From: Candidatus Limnocylindrales bacterium
Lineage (GTDB): Bacteria; Chloroflexota; Limnocylindria; Limnocylindrales; CSP1-4
DNA length: 39,693 nt
Assembly (NCBI GenBank): GCA_025450915.1
Contig: JANWLH010000057.1
Coordinates: forward strand, 1 to 39,693
Reading direction: 5' to 3'
In this document: piece after piece, positions 1 through 8,228 of the stretch
Position numbering within the stretch: position 1 is the first letter of the stretch
Layout of the letters: every line of letters begins with the position of its first letter
The notes under the pieces: generated by a model
The model's input: the letters and a program-made list of their open reading frames with translations, nothing else
What the model was told of the DNA's origin: nothing
The model's database searches: none
Program-made: the position numbers and the translations under genes

Positions 1-1
1 G

Positions 2-595
2 CTGCCGGCACTGGTCCTCGCCCATCGGGTGAGGGGCGCCGGCTGGATCATCATCCTCATTGCCTTCCTGAACAGCGCGCTGGCGGTCCAGATCGCCTGC
101 GCCAATGTCGGCACCCGGATGTGGTACGGCATGGCCCGCAGCGGCTCGTTCCCCAGGCAGCTCGCCAAGGTCGACCCGGTCCACAAGACCCCGACCAACG
201 CGATCCTCCTCGAGATGGTCGTCAACGCCGTCGTTGCCCTCTACGTAGGTTTCGTCTTCGGCCCGGATACCGGCTTCTTCCTGATGACCGGCCTGATCCT
301 CGTGCTGGCGGTCTCCTTCGCCTACATCTTCGCGAACGTCGCGGTCTTCCGGCTGTACTGGACGGAATACCGGAGCGAGTTCAACGTGATCCTCCACGTG
401 ATCTTCCCGGTCGTCTCGACGCTGGTCCTGCTGTACGCGATCTACAAGTCGTTCCCGCTGGCCTCGCCCTTTGACCTCGCCCCGCCCGTCGACGGCCTGT
501 GGTTCCTGCTCGGAATCCTCATCCTCGTCGTCCTCCGTGCCCGTGGTCATGAGGACTGGCTGGCCAAGGCCGGCGAATCGATCGCCGAGGCGTAG
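2..595 (+). CDS. APC-family amino acid/polyamine permease, C-terminal part (5' end outside window)
   Basis: The reading frame is open from the first complete codon of the window, so the gene is truncated at the left edge. About 197 C-terminal residues remain. They show about five hydrophobic membrane segments, and early on an Arg-Met-Trp-Tyr-Gly-Met-Ala-Arg stretch followed by a Pro, which matches the loop after TM8 of APC transporters. Members of this family are inner-membrane, proton- or exchange-coupled importers of amino acids or related compounds. The gene lies 94 bp before the SDR gene on the same strand and may import the substrate of the downstream catabolic cluster. That link is inference; substrate specificity cannot be read from this fragment. 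Confidence 0.85.
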   Translation: MPALVLAHRVRGAGWIIILIAFLNSALAVQIACANVGTRMWYGMARSGSFPRQLAKVDPVHKTPTNAILLEMVVNAVVALYVGFVFGPDTGFFLMTGLILVLAVSFAYIFANVAVFRLYWTEYRSEFNVILHVIFPVVSTLVLLYAIYKSFPLASPFDLAPPVDGLWFLLGILILVVLRARGHEDWLAKAGESIAEA

Positions 596-689
596 CCCGG
601 CGGCGAATCCAGCTCACCTGCCCGCGGCCCCGGTGGCAACTCTGGGGCCGCGGACTGCGCTCGGTGCAGATGTTCAAGGAGTCGATGCC

Positions 690-1457
690 GTGGAGAAGCG
701 CTTCGTTGGCAAGGTCGCCCTGGTAACAGGCGCGACGAACGGAATTGGCCAGGCGACGGCCGTGCGCCTGGCAGCCGAGGGTGCGATCGTCGGCGTGAAC
801 CAGAAGCCGACGGGCGACGCCTCGGTCACCCTCGGCAAGATCAAGGAAGCCGGCGGCGAGGGCTTTGCGGTCGTGGCCGACATGCGCGACCCGGCCCAGG
901 TCCTCGAGATGGTCCAGGAGACCGCCCGGCGCGGCGGCCGGCTCGACTACGTCGTCTCGAACGCCGGGATCAACCCGTTCATGAAGTGGGATGAGACGAC
1001 GATCGAGGACTGGAACAACCTCTCGGAGACCAACCTGCGCGGCACGTGGGTCGTCACCACCGAGGGTGCCAAGCAGATGATCAAGGAGGGCCACGGCGGC
1101 GCGATCGTCTGCACGAGCTCGATCTCGGCGCATGTCGGGTCGCCGTTCCAGTCGGCCTACTGCGCCACGAAGGGCGGCATCTCGATGTGGGCCAAGGCCT
1201 TCGGGGCCGTCGTGGGCAAGCACGGGATCCGGGTCAACGCGGTCGAGCCGGGCTGGATCGTCACCAACATGTCGATCCCGATGTTCGACGACCCGCCGGC
1301 GGTGAAGTACTACGAGGAGCGGATTGCGCTCGGTCGCCCCGGGCAGCCCGAGGAGATGGCCGGAGCGATCTCCTTCCTGTTGAGCGACGATGCCAGCTAC
1401 GTGACGTCGGCCACGCTGCTCGTGGACGCGGGCTTCATCGTCAACGCGGAGCTGTAG
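690..1457 (+). CDS. SDR-family NAD(P)-dependent dehydrogenase
   Basis: This is a classical short-chain dehydrogenase of 255 residues, the usual length. It has the cofactor motif TGATNGIG at residues 13-20, Asp64, NAG at 91-93, Asn115, the catalytic Ser near 144, and YCATK with Tyr157 and Lys161. The C-terminal part has the usual PGW and LVDAGF patterns. I chose the GTG at 690 because an AAGGAG ribosome site lies 8 nt upstream and the motif spacing then fits the family; the open frame runs further upstream. The family oxidises an alcohol or sugar carbon to a ketone. Here it is followed 26 bp later by a lipoyl carrier and then a sugar kinase, so it probably opens a polyol or sugar-acid pathway. 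Substrate unknown. Confidence 0.93.
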   Translation: MEKRFVGKVALVTGATNGIGQATAVRLAAEGAIVGVNQKPTGDASVTLGKIKEAGGEGFAVVADMRDPAQVLEMVQETARRGGRLDYVVSNAGINPFMKWDETTIEDWNNLSETNLRGTWVVTTEGAKQMIKEGHGGAIVCTSSISAHVGSPFQSAYCATKGGISMWAKAFGAVVGKHGIRVNAVEPGWIVTNMSIPMFDDPPAVKYYEERIALGRPGQPEEMAGAISFLLSDDASYVTSATLLVDAGFIVNAEL

Positions 1458-1483
1458 CCCGGACGGGGCAAGGAGTCGGGAAC

Positions 1484-1747
1484 GTGGCCGTCAAGGTGAT
1501 CATGCCCCAGGCCGGACAGGATCTCGAGACCGGTATCGTGCGCCACTGGCACAAGGCCGAGGGCGACCAGGTCGCCAAGGGCGAGCCGATCGTCCAGATC
1601 GAGACCGAGAAGGTCAATCTCGATGTCGAGGCACCCGCCGCGGGCGTGCTCCTGCGGATCGTCGTGCCCGACGACACCGAGACGGCCATCTTCTCGACGA
1701 TCGCGATCATCGGCCAGCCCGGCGAGGACATCTCGGGGCTCGAGTGA
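1484..1747 (+). CDS. Stand-alone lipoyl (biotinyl-like) carrier domain protein
   Basis: The 87-residue protein is a single lipoyl-attachment domain with no catalytic part. It matches the N-terminal lipoyl domain of 2-oxoacid dehydrogenase E2 subunits, with the ETEKVNLDV hairpin carrying the modifiable Lys43. Translation starts at GTG 1484, behind an AAGGAG site. E2 proteins normally carry this domain fused to a peripheral-subunit-binding and an acyltransferase domain, both absent here. Free lipoyl carriers occur next to E1-type dehydrogenases or acetoin cleavage systems; any partner would be upstream of the window. Its place between SDR and kinase suggests the pathway has an oxidative acyl-transfer step. 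That is inference. Confidence 0.88.
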   Translation: MAVKVIMPQAGQDLETGIVRHWHKAEGDQVAKGEPIVQIETEKVNLDVEAPAAGVLLRIVVPDDTETAIFSTIAIIGQPGEDISGLE

Positions 1748-1790
1748 GCCTCTCGCCGGCGACGCCCGGCGGGCCGAAGGAGCGGATCGG

Positions 1791-3251
1791 ATGAGCCTGA
1801 TCGGGAGCGATCTCGGATCCAGCGCAATCAAGGTCGGGGCATACGCCCACGACGGCCGCGCCCTGGCGAGCACCAAGCGGGTGGTACCGGCGTATCGGCC
1901 CGCGCCGGGCCACAGCGAGGTCGACGTCTTCGAATCGCGCGAGGCATTCCTGAGCGCCCTGCGCGAGGTTGCAGCCGACCCGAGCCTCCAGGCCGATCGG
2001 CCGGTCGCGATCTCGTTCAGCTCGTCGGGCCGGGAGGTCTTCCCGGTGGCCGAGGATGGCACCCCGCTGGGACGCTGCCTGATGACCTCCGACACGCGGG
2101 GCGACGAGGTCGCGGCCCGGACGGCGGCGCGGCGCTCACCCGAGGATTGGCAGCGCCTGGCGGGCCACGTGCCGCGCCGGATGGACCCGGTCAACCGGGC
2201 CCTGTGGTGGCGGGCCACGCATCCAGAGACCGCCGCCCGGGCGCGCTGGTTCATGAACTGGCACGAGTACTACGCCCTGCTCATGAGCGGCCGGCCGGTC
2301 GTCGACTGGAGCGATGCCGGGACCTGGGCAACCTACGACGTGTCGACCGGCGGCTGGTCGGCCGAGCGGGTCACGGAGACCGGCATCGATCCGAAGTGGC
2401 TGCCCGAGATCCAGCCGAACGGGACCCCGATCGGGCCGATCCTGCCCGCGGTGGCCGCCGACCTGGGCCTGCCGCCCGAGACCCTGATCGTGACCGGCGC
2501 GTTCGACACCTACGCCGCGTCGGTCGGCTCGGCCGCGGTCGACCCGGGCATCGTGTCATTGGCGTGCGGGACCTGGAACTCGTTCAACATGCCGGTCAAC
2601 CTGGGCTGGCCGGCCGAGCTGGTCCACGACGGGATCGGCGTCTATCCCCATCCCGGACCTACGGGCTTTGGCCTGCTCGTCACAAATCCGAACGGGATGG
2701 CCGTGATCGACTGGGCCCGGAGCCTGTGCAACCTCTCGATCCCGGACCTGGAAGCGGGCCTGGCCAAGGCGGGGCCGGGTCCCGGCCACATCTTCGCCAA
2801 CCCTGCCTTCACGCCCCAACCCCACGTCTCGGCAGCGGCTGGCTTCGGGGCGAGCCTGAGCGGGGTGACCCTGGCCGCGACCGGCGTCGACATTGTCCGG
2901 GCACTCCTCGAGGGAATCGCCTGTGAGCTCTCGCTCAGCCTGCAGCAGCTCCGCCGGCGGGGCATCGAAGCGCGCCTGATCCGGGCCACCGGGGGCGGCT
3001 CGAAGAATGCCTGGTTTGCGCAGCTGATGGCCGACGTGACCGGCATCCCCGTCGAGGTCGTGGCCCAGGACGAGCCCGGCGCCTTCGGGGCCGCGATCCT
3101 GGCCGGCGTTGGCGCCGGTGTCTACGAATCCGTGTCGAGTGCGGTCGCCGAGCTCGTGAGCGTCTCACGCCGCTACGAGCCGGACCTCGAGCGCGGGGCG
3201 CGCTACGCCGACGTCTGCCGCCGGCTTGCGGCCGCCGGGACGGCGCGCTGA
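1791..3251 (+). CDS. FGGY-family carbohydrate kinase (xylulokinase-like)
   Basis: The 486-residue protein has the two actin-like domains of FGGY kinases. The N-terminal phosphate loop is SDLGSS (Asp7), the catalytic Asp is in GAFDTYA (Asp239), an adenosine-side ACGTW follows near residue 260, and GGGSKNAW at 401-408 is the C-terminal ATP-binding motif. These enzymes transfer phosphate from ATP to a terminal hydroxyl of a ketose, polyol or sugar acid in the cytosol. A GAAGGAG site stands 8 nt before ATG 1791. The stop codon overlaps the next start by one base, so it is translationally coupled to the first PLP enzyme. It probably supplies the phosphorylated substrate for the RuBisCO-like protein downstream. 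The exact sugar cannot be told from sequence. Confidence 0.92.
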   Translation: MSLIGSDLGSSAIKVGAYAHDGRALASTKRVVPAYRPAPGHSEVDVFESREAFLSALREVAADPSLQADRPVAISFSSSGREVFPVAEDGTPLGRCLMTSDTRGDEVAARTAARRSPEDWQRLAGHVPRRMDPVNRALWWRATHPETAARARWFMNWHEYYALLMSGRPVVDWSDAGTWATYDVSTGGWSAERVTETGIDPKWLPEIQPNGTPIGPILPAVAADLGLPPETLIVTGAFDTYAASVGSAAVDPGIVSLACGTWNSFNMPVNLGWPAELVHDGIGVYPHPGPTGFGLLVTNPNGMAVIDWARSLCNLSIPDLEAGLAKAGPGPGHIFANPAFTPQPHVSAAAGFGASLSGVTLAATGVDIVRALLEGIACELSLSLQQLRRRGIEARLIRATGGGSKNAWFAQLMADVTGIPVEVVAQDEPGAFGAAILAGVGAGVYESVSSAVAELVSVSRRYEPDLERGARYADVCRRLAAAGTAR

Positions 3252-4336
3252 TGGCCACGACCGCTCCCGCCGGCCGGCGCGCGCCGGTGCTCGAGCTGTC
3301 CACGCCGGCGCTCGTCCTCGACATCGACACGTTCGAGGCCAACGTCGCAGCGCTCGAGCGCCTCCTGGCCGGCACGGGCAAGACCGTCCGGCCGCACGTC
3401 AAGACCCACCGGACCCCGGAGCTCGCCCGCCGCCAGCTGGGCGGGTCCGCGGTCGGGATCACCTGCGCCACGGTCGGCGAAGCCGAGGCGATGGCCGAGG
3501 CCGGCATCGACGACATCTTCGTCGCCAACGAGGTCGTCGATCCACGCAAGGTCGCCCGCCTGGTGGCCCTGGCCGGACGCGCCAGGATCGCGGTCGCCGT
3601 CGACGATCCCGAGCCGGTCGCGACCCTGTCCCGCGCGGCGGCCAGGGCGGGCGTCGAGGTCGATGTCCTGATCGATGTCGACGTCCTCCTCCATCGCTGC
3701 GGCGTGGCGACGCCCGCCGATGCCGTGGCCCTGGCCCGGGTGATCGAGCGATCGGGGGGACTCCGGCTGCGCGGAATCATGGGTTACGAGGGCCGGCTCC
3801 GGCTGACCGACGATGACCGGGCGGCCAAGCTTGCCCAGGCCTATGCCCGGCTGGCCGACGCTCGCGACGCGCTCGTTGCGGCGGGCTTTCCCGTCGAGGT
3901 CGTCTCGGCGGCCGGCACCTCCACGCTGCTCGAGGCCCTGGCCAATCCCGAGATCACCGAGATCCAGGCCGGCGTCTACGCCTTGATGGAGCCCGAGCTC
4001 CTCGACTCGAGCCTGCCGTTCCAGTGTGCGGTGGCGATCCGGGGCACGGTGATCAGCCGCCACCCGGGCCGGATCGTCCTCGACGTCGGCCGGCGGGTCG
4101 TGGGCATGGAGTACGGACCGCCGGTCCCGATCGGGTTCGCGGCCAGCCGGATTGCCATGGGCGACGAGCATGCGACGATCGAGATGGCCGACCCTGTGCC
4201 GGCCCTGGGCAGCGAGGTGGACCTGGCGCCCGGCCAGATCCGGACCACGTTCAACCTCCACGACCACGTCTGGGTGAGCCGCGCCGGGCGGCTCATCGAC
4301 AGCTGGCCGATCACCGCCCGCGGGAGCTCGCAATGA
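3251..4336 (+). CDS. Fold-III PLP enzyme, D-threonine aldolase/D-serine dehydratase (DSD1) family, copy 1
   Basis: This 361-residue protein has an alanine-racemase-like barrel followed by the D-serine dehydratase-like C-terminal domain. The PLP lysine is Lys51 in PHVKTHR. Known members cleave D-3-hydroxy amino acids or deaminate D-serine and need a divalent metal bound by a His-x-Cys or His-x-Asp pair in a PxHxC/D motif near the C terminus. At that place this protein reads PGQIR, with Gln329 and Arg331, so the metal site seems lost. The flanking family patterns NLHD and SWPITARG are intact, which makes the alignment firm. It overlaps the kinase by 1 nt and the second copy by 4 nt. It may act as a metal-free aldolase, lyase or racemase, but the reaction is unknown. 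Confidence 0.9.
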   Translation: MATTAPAGRRAPVLELSTPALVLDIDTFEANVAALERLLAGTGKTVRPHVKTHRTPELARRQLGGSAVGITCATVGEAEAMAEAGIDDIFVANEVVDPRKVARLVALAGRARIAVAVDDPEPVATLSRAAARAGVEVDVLIDVDVLLHRCGVATPADAVALARVIERSGGLRLRGIMGYEGRLRLTDDDRAAKLAQAYARLADARDALVAAGFPVEVVSAAGTSTLLEALANPEITEIQAGVYALMEPELLDSSLPFQCAVAIRGTVISRHPGRIVLDVGRRVVGMEYGPPVPIGFAASRIAMGDEHATIEMADPVPALGSEVDLAPGQIRTTFNLHDHVWVSRAGRLIDSWPITARGSSQ

Positions 4337-5523
4337 TCCGCGCGGCAGCGCCGATGATCGACGCGGCGCACGATCGGGTGCGCGAGCTGTACGGCTCGGC
4401 GATCGGCCGGAGCAAGTACGAGCTCGTGACCCCGGCCCTCGTCCTCGATCGCGACATCCTCCTCGCAAACCTCGAGTTCATGGAATCACAGCTGCCGGCG
4501 CTCCACGCCCGGCTGCGCGGCCACGTCAAGAACCACAAGAGCCCGCACATCGCCCGGCTCCAGCTCGAGCACGGTGCCTTCGGCCTGTGCGCGGCAACGA
4601 TCTGGGAGGCGATCGTCATGGTCCGCGCCGGCGCGGACGACGTCCTGATCGCCAACCAGCTGGTCGATCCCCACAAGCGCCGGGCCGCGGCGCTCCTCGC
4701 CCGCGAGGCGAAGATCACGGTCAATGTCGATGACGCCGGCGATGCCGAGGCGCTGTCGGCCGCGGCCGTGGCCGCGGGCAGCACGCTCGGCGTCCTCGTC
4801 GAGGTCGACACCGGGATGCACCGGGCGGGCGTCGATGCGCCTGCCGAGGCATTGGCCGTCGCCCGCCGGGTGCAGGAGCTGCCCGGCCTGCGGATGGAGG
4901 GCCTGTCGGGCTATGAGGGCCATTGCTCGCTCGAGATGGACCACGACCGGCGCCATGAGCTCCAGGCCGCCGCAATGGGCTACTTCGTCGAGGTCGCCGA
5001 CCTGCTCGAGGCGAACGGGATCCTCTGCCCCACCCTGTCCGCGGCGGGCACCGCGACCGCGTTCTGGACCGGGGCCGACCCCCGGATCACCGAGCTCCAG
5101 CTCGGATCGTACGCGACGATGGACGACTACCACTTCCTGATGGAGCCGCGCTTCCGGAAGGCCAGCGCCGCCGTCGTGACCGTGATCAGCCGGCGCAAGG
5201 ATCGGCTGGTCCTGAACCTGGGCAAGAAGACGTTCGGAGCTGCCGACGTCGGCGCGATCCCGGCCTATCCCCGGATCGTCGGCCATGAGGGCCTCAAGCC
5301 GTACCGCTTCGACGAGGAGCACGCCACCTACGAGGCCGACCCCTCGTGCGAGCTCAGGGTCGGTGACGTCGTCGACTTCCACCTCGGCTACACGCCGTTC
5401 GCCGTGAACTACTTCGATGCCTACTTCGTCGTCGAGGGCGAGACCGTCAGCGACGTCTGGCCGATCATGCCCCGCGGTCCGCTCGACGGCGGCCTGCTGG
5501 CAATGATCGAGGCGGGGCGATGA
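4333..5523 (+). CDS. Fold-III PLP enzyme, D-threonine aldolase/D-serine dehydratase (DSD1) family, copy 2
   Basis: This 396-residue paralogue of the preceding protein has the PLP lysine at Lys66 in GHVKNHK, with an N-terminal extension of about 15 residues. ATG 4333 overlaps the upstream stop as ATGA. The C-terminal metal motif is also replaced: where the family has PxHxC/D this copy has LGYTP, placing Tyr353 and Pro355 at the ligand positions. The two copies differ throughout, so the duplication is old, and both have been kept in tight coupling. They may form a heterodimer, since fold-III enzymes often build their active site across a dimer, or act on two stereoisomers. Both ideas are inference. 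The 3' end overlaps the RLP start by 4 nt. Confidence 0.9.
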   Translation: MIRAAAPMIDAAHDRVRELYGSAIGRSKYELVTPALVLDRDILLANLEFMESQLPALHARLRGHVKNHKSPHIARLQLEHGAFGLCAATIWEAIVMVRAGADDVLIANQLVDPHKRRAAALLAREAKITVNVDDAGDAEALSAAAVAAGSTLGVLVEVDTGMHRAGVDAPAEALAVARRVQELPGLRMEGLSGYEGHCSLEMDHDRRHELQAAAMGYFVEVADLLEANGILCPTLSAAGTATAFWTGADPRITELQLGSYATMDDYHFLMEPRFRKASAAVVTVISRRKDRLVLNLGKKTFGAADVGAIPAYPRIVGHEGLKPYRFDEEHATYEADPSCELRVGDVVDFHLGYTPFAVNYFDAYFVVEGETVSDVWPIMPRGPLDGGLLAMIEAGR

Positions 5524-6812
5524 GCCGGCCGATCACGTTCACGCTGCCCGAGAGCATCGACCAGCGCGAGTTCGTGGTCGCGACCTACCTCTACCGGACC
5601 GCGCCGGGGGTCGATATCCACGCAGCGGCCCGGGCCATCGCGGAGATGCAGTCGACCGGGACCTGGGTGGCCCTCGAGCGTGAGACGCGGACGATCCAGG
5701 AGCGCCACTCGGCCCGGGTCGTGGCGATCTGGGAGGTGCCCGATCACGAGACGGAGCTGCCGGCGGATCACGGCAGCCGCCACTGGGTCCTCCAGATCGC
5801 CTACCCGAACCACAACATCGGTGGGCAGATCCCGCTGCTCCTCGCGACGGTCTACGGCGAGTGCGCCTCGGCCGGCGAGATCAAGCTCCTCGACCTCCAC
5901 CTCCCGGAGGCCTTCGTCGGCGCCTTCAAGGGGCCCAAGTTCGGCCTCGACGGGATCCGCGAGCTGGTCGGCGCCGCGGACCGGCCGCTCCTGATCACCA
6001 TGCTCAAGCCGGCGATCGGCCTGACCCCCAAGGAGAGCGCGGAGGTCTTCTACCAGGCGGCGATCGGCGGCTCGGACGGGGTGAAGGACGACGAGCTGCT
6101 CGTCTCGCAGCCGTGGAGCCACTTCATCGACCGGGTCCGGGAGCACGAACGCGCGGCCCAGGCGGCCTTCGAGGAGACCGGCCACCGGACGCTCTACTTC
6201 GTGAATATCACCGACCGCCCGGATCGCCTCGTCCAGAACGCCTATCGGGCGATCGAGGCGGGAGCGTCGGCCTTGATGGTCGACTTCGTGACGGTCGGGA
6301 CGTCCGCCCTGGCGATGCTCGCCGACGATCCGGCAATCGCCGTCCCGATCATGGGCCACCTGGCGTTCAGCGGGGCGATCTATGCCTCGCCGCGGACGGG
6401 GGTCAGCTCGCACCTGGTCCTGGGCAAGCTGCCCCGGCTGGCCGGCGCCGACATCATCGTCTACCCCAGCCCCTACGGGACGCTCAGCTTCGCCCGCTCG
6501 AAGCACCTTCGGCTGGCCGGCGCGATGACCGACCCGTTCTACGCGATCCGGCGGACCGTGCCGGCGCCGGGCGGCGGCCTGCACGCCGGGATGGTCCCCC
6601 GCCTCGTCGACGACCTGGGCATCGACTTTGCCCTCGGCGCCGGCGGGGCGATCCATGGCCACCGCCAGGGAGCGGCGGCCGGCGCTCGGGCCATCCGCCG
6701 GGCGCTCGATGCGGCAGCTCGGGGAGAATCGCTGGCGGAGGCCGGGGCCGCCAGCCCGGAGCTGGCAGTTGCGCTCGAACAATGGCCGGCCCTCGAGCCG
6801 GCCGGCAGCTGA
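5520..6812 (+). CDS. RuBisCO-like protein (form IV RLP)
   Basis: The 430-residue protein aligns along the RuBisCO large chain. AExxSTGTW near 41-49 matches the N-domain Glu60/Thr65 region, KPAIGL carries Lys163 (spinach Lys175), and VKDDE at 188-192 is the carbamylated-lysine and Mg site (Lys189, Asp191, Glu192). His280 matches His294, and the phosphate loops GGG 351-353 and GAGG 373-376 are present. Missing by manual alignment are Lys177 (Ala165), Arg295 (Leu281), His327 (Val) and the loop-6 Lys334 (Thr321), so it should not fix CO2. Known RLPs act as enolases, isomerases or decarboxylases in methylthioribose salvage and in apionate-type acid-sugar catabolism. With a sugar kinase three genes upstream it most likely acts on a phosphorylated keto acid or ketose. 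ATGA-coupled to the gene before. Confidence 0.93.
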   Translation: MSRPITFTLPESIDQREFVVATYLYRTAPGVDIHAAARAIAEMQSTGTWVALERETRTIQERHSARVVAIWEVPDHETELPADHGSRHWVLQIAYPNHNIGGQIPLLLATVYGECASAGEIKLLDLHLPEAFVGAFKGPKFGLDGIRELVGAADRPLLITMLKPAIGLTPKESAEVFYQAAIGGSDGVKDDELLVSQPWSHFIDRVREHERAAQAAFEETGHRTLYFVNITDRPDRLVQNAYRAIEAGASALMVDFVTVGTSALAMLADDPAIAVPIMGHLAFSGAIYASPRTGVSSHLVLGKLPRLAGADIIVYPSPYGTLSFARSKHLRLAGAMTDPFYAIRRTVPAPGGGLHAGMVPRLVDDLGIDFALGAGGAIHGHRQGAAAGARAIRRALDAAARGESLAEAGAASPELAVALEQWPALEPAGS

Positions 6813-6828
6813 TCCAAGGAGAGAGCGA

Positions 6829-7791
6829 ATGGCGACGTCGAAACCGACCGGTGAGCGGGTCAGCCTCGCGGAGTTCGAGCGGATCTTCGAGTCGGTGAAG
6901 AACTGGGGTCGCTGGGGCCCCGACGACCAGCTCGGGACGATCAACCTGATTACCCCCGAGCGCGTCCGGGCGGCGGCCGGCCTCGTCCGCTCGGGACGCC
7001 GGGTCTCGATGCAGATCCCGATCAATACGGTTGCCGGCCCGGACAACCCGAATCAGGCCATCCACTTCGTGACCCAGGGTCACGACATCGACATCGGCTC
7101 GGGCGGCCTGCGCTTCGGGCTCGACTTCCTGGGGATGGCCTGCCACGGCGACTGCCACAGCCACGTCGACGCGCTGTGCCACATCTCGTACAACGGCCAG
7201 ACCTACAACGGTAGGCCGGCCCTCGAGGTCCTCACCACGATGGGCGCGACGACCCTCGGGATCGAGCGGATCGCCGAACAGGGTGGCGTCGTCGGCCGGG
7301 GCGTCCTCCTCGACGTGCCCCGCTTCCGGGGCGTCGAGTGGCTCGAGCCGGGCGAGGCGGTGACCCGGGCCGAGCTCGAAGCGTGCGAGAAGGCCCAGGG
7401 GGTCCACGTCGGCGAGGGCGACATCTTCGTCTACCGGACGGGCCATCACGCCCGCCGCCTCAAGCTCGGCGCCTGGGACAACGGCCTCGAGGGCGAAGGC
7501 AAGGCCGGCCTCCACGTGGACACGATCCCGTGGATGCACGAGCGGGGCATCGCGGCCTTCCTGCCCGACGGCGACGGTGAGGCGATCCCGAGCTGCGTCG
7601 ACGGGATGACCTACCCGATCCATCCGCTCCAGATCGTGGCGATGGGCATGCTCACCGCGGACAGCCTGGCCCTCGAGGACCTCTCGGCGGCCTGTGCCGA
7701 GGAGGGCCGCTACGAGTTCATGGTCGTTGGGCTGCCCCTGCGCCTGCCGGGCGGGACGGGCTCGCCGTGGAACCCGATCGCGATCTTCTAG
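6829..7791 (+). CDS. Cyclase-family metal-dependent hydrolase (kynurenine formamidase-like fold)
   Basis: This 320-residue protein belongs to the family of bacterial cyclases and KynB-like hydrolases. The metal motif is HSHVDALCH at residues 110-118, corresponding to GTHxDxPxH, with His112, Asp114 and His118 as ligands. His106 and an upstream WG/GT(I/L)N pattern around residues 30-40 also fit the family. These enzymes hydrolyse amide, lactone or thioester-like bonds with Zn or Mn. The start at 6829 has a GGAGAG site. It lies 16 bp after the RLP, so it probably handles a pathway lactone or amide. It is unlikely to be true kynurenine formamidase, since no tryptophan-degradation gene is nearby. 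Confidence 0.88.
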   Translation: MATSKPTGERVSLAEFERIFESVKNWGRWGPDDQLGTINLITPERVRAAAGLVRSGRRVSMQIPINTVAGPDNPNQAIHFVTQGHDIDIGSGGLRFGLDFLGMACHGDCHSHVDALCHISYNGQTYNGRPALEVLTTMGATTLGIERIAEQGGVVGRGVLLDVPRFRGVEWLEPGEAVTRAELEACEKAQGVHVGEGDIFVYRTGHHARRLKLGAWDNGLEGEGKAGLHVDTIPWMHERGIAAFLPDGDGEAIPSCVDGMTYPIHPLQIVAMGMLTADSLALEDLSAACAEEGRYEFMVVGLPLRLPGGTGSPWNPIAIF

Positions 7792-8216
7792 CCCCTCCTG
7801 ACGGCGACGCGGTCCGCGACTTCCTGGGGTCCGGGCTCCGGTTCGCGACGATCGCCACGATCGGCGCCGACGGCAGCCCCTACCAGGTCGTCGTCTGGTA
7901 CGTCGTCGAGGGCGACATGCTGGTCATCAACGCCGCCGAGCACCGGATCTGGCCGGCGAACCTGCGCCGGGATCCGCGGGCGAGCGTCCTCGTCCAGGAC
8001 GGCGAGCGCTGGGCGTCGGTCGAGGGCTCGGTCGAGCTCATCGACGACCAGCGGATCGCCCAGGCCGATGCGGCGGAGGGCGCCCGGCTCTATCACGCCG
8101 ACGACCCGGCGTTCGCCGACGCGCTGATTCGCGACAAGTTCGAGCGCCAGCGGCGGGTCACCATCCGGTTATCGCTGGCCCGGAGCCGGCTGGCCGGGAC
8201 GGACGGGAGCGCCTAG
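7767..8216 (+). CDS. PPOX-class (pyridoxamine 5'-phosphate oxidase-like) flavin or F420 protein
   Basis: The 149-residue split-barrel protein has the ATIGADGSPY strand and the VWYVVEGD strand typical of the Rv1155-like group, which binds FMN or F420. The GTG start at 7767 lies inside the cyclase gene, a 25-nt overlap, and no later start would keep the first helix. Family members reduce small substrates or act on heme and flavin partners; sequence alone does not decide the cofactor. It is the last gene of the catabolic run and ends 12 bp before a convergent small gene. A role in the pathway is possible but not shown. Confidence 0.85.
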   Translation: MEPDRDLLAPPDGDAVRDFLGSGLRFATIATIGADGSPYQVVVWYVVEGDMLVINAAEHRIWPANLRRDPRASVLVQDGERWASVEGSVELIDDQRIAQADAAEGARLYHADDPAFADALIRDKFERQRRVTIRLSLARSRLAGTDGSA

Positions 8217-8228
8217 AGGCAGCTCGGG

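Noticed and set aside
5520-6812. A true CO2-fixing RuBisCO
   Set aside because: Loop-6 Lys334 and Lys177 equivalents are missing, and no phosphoribulokinase or small subunit gene is nearby.
5421-7046. 541-codon minus-strand frame
   Set aside because: Antisense to the RLP and cyclase genes, which have clear family motifs.
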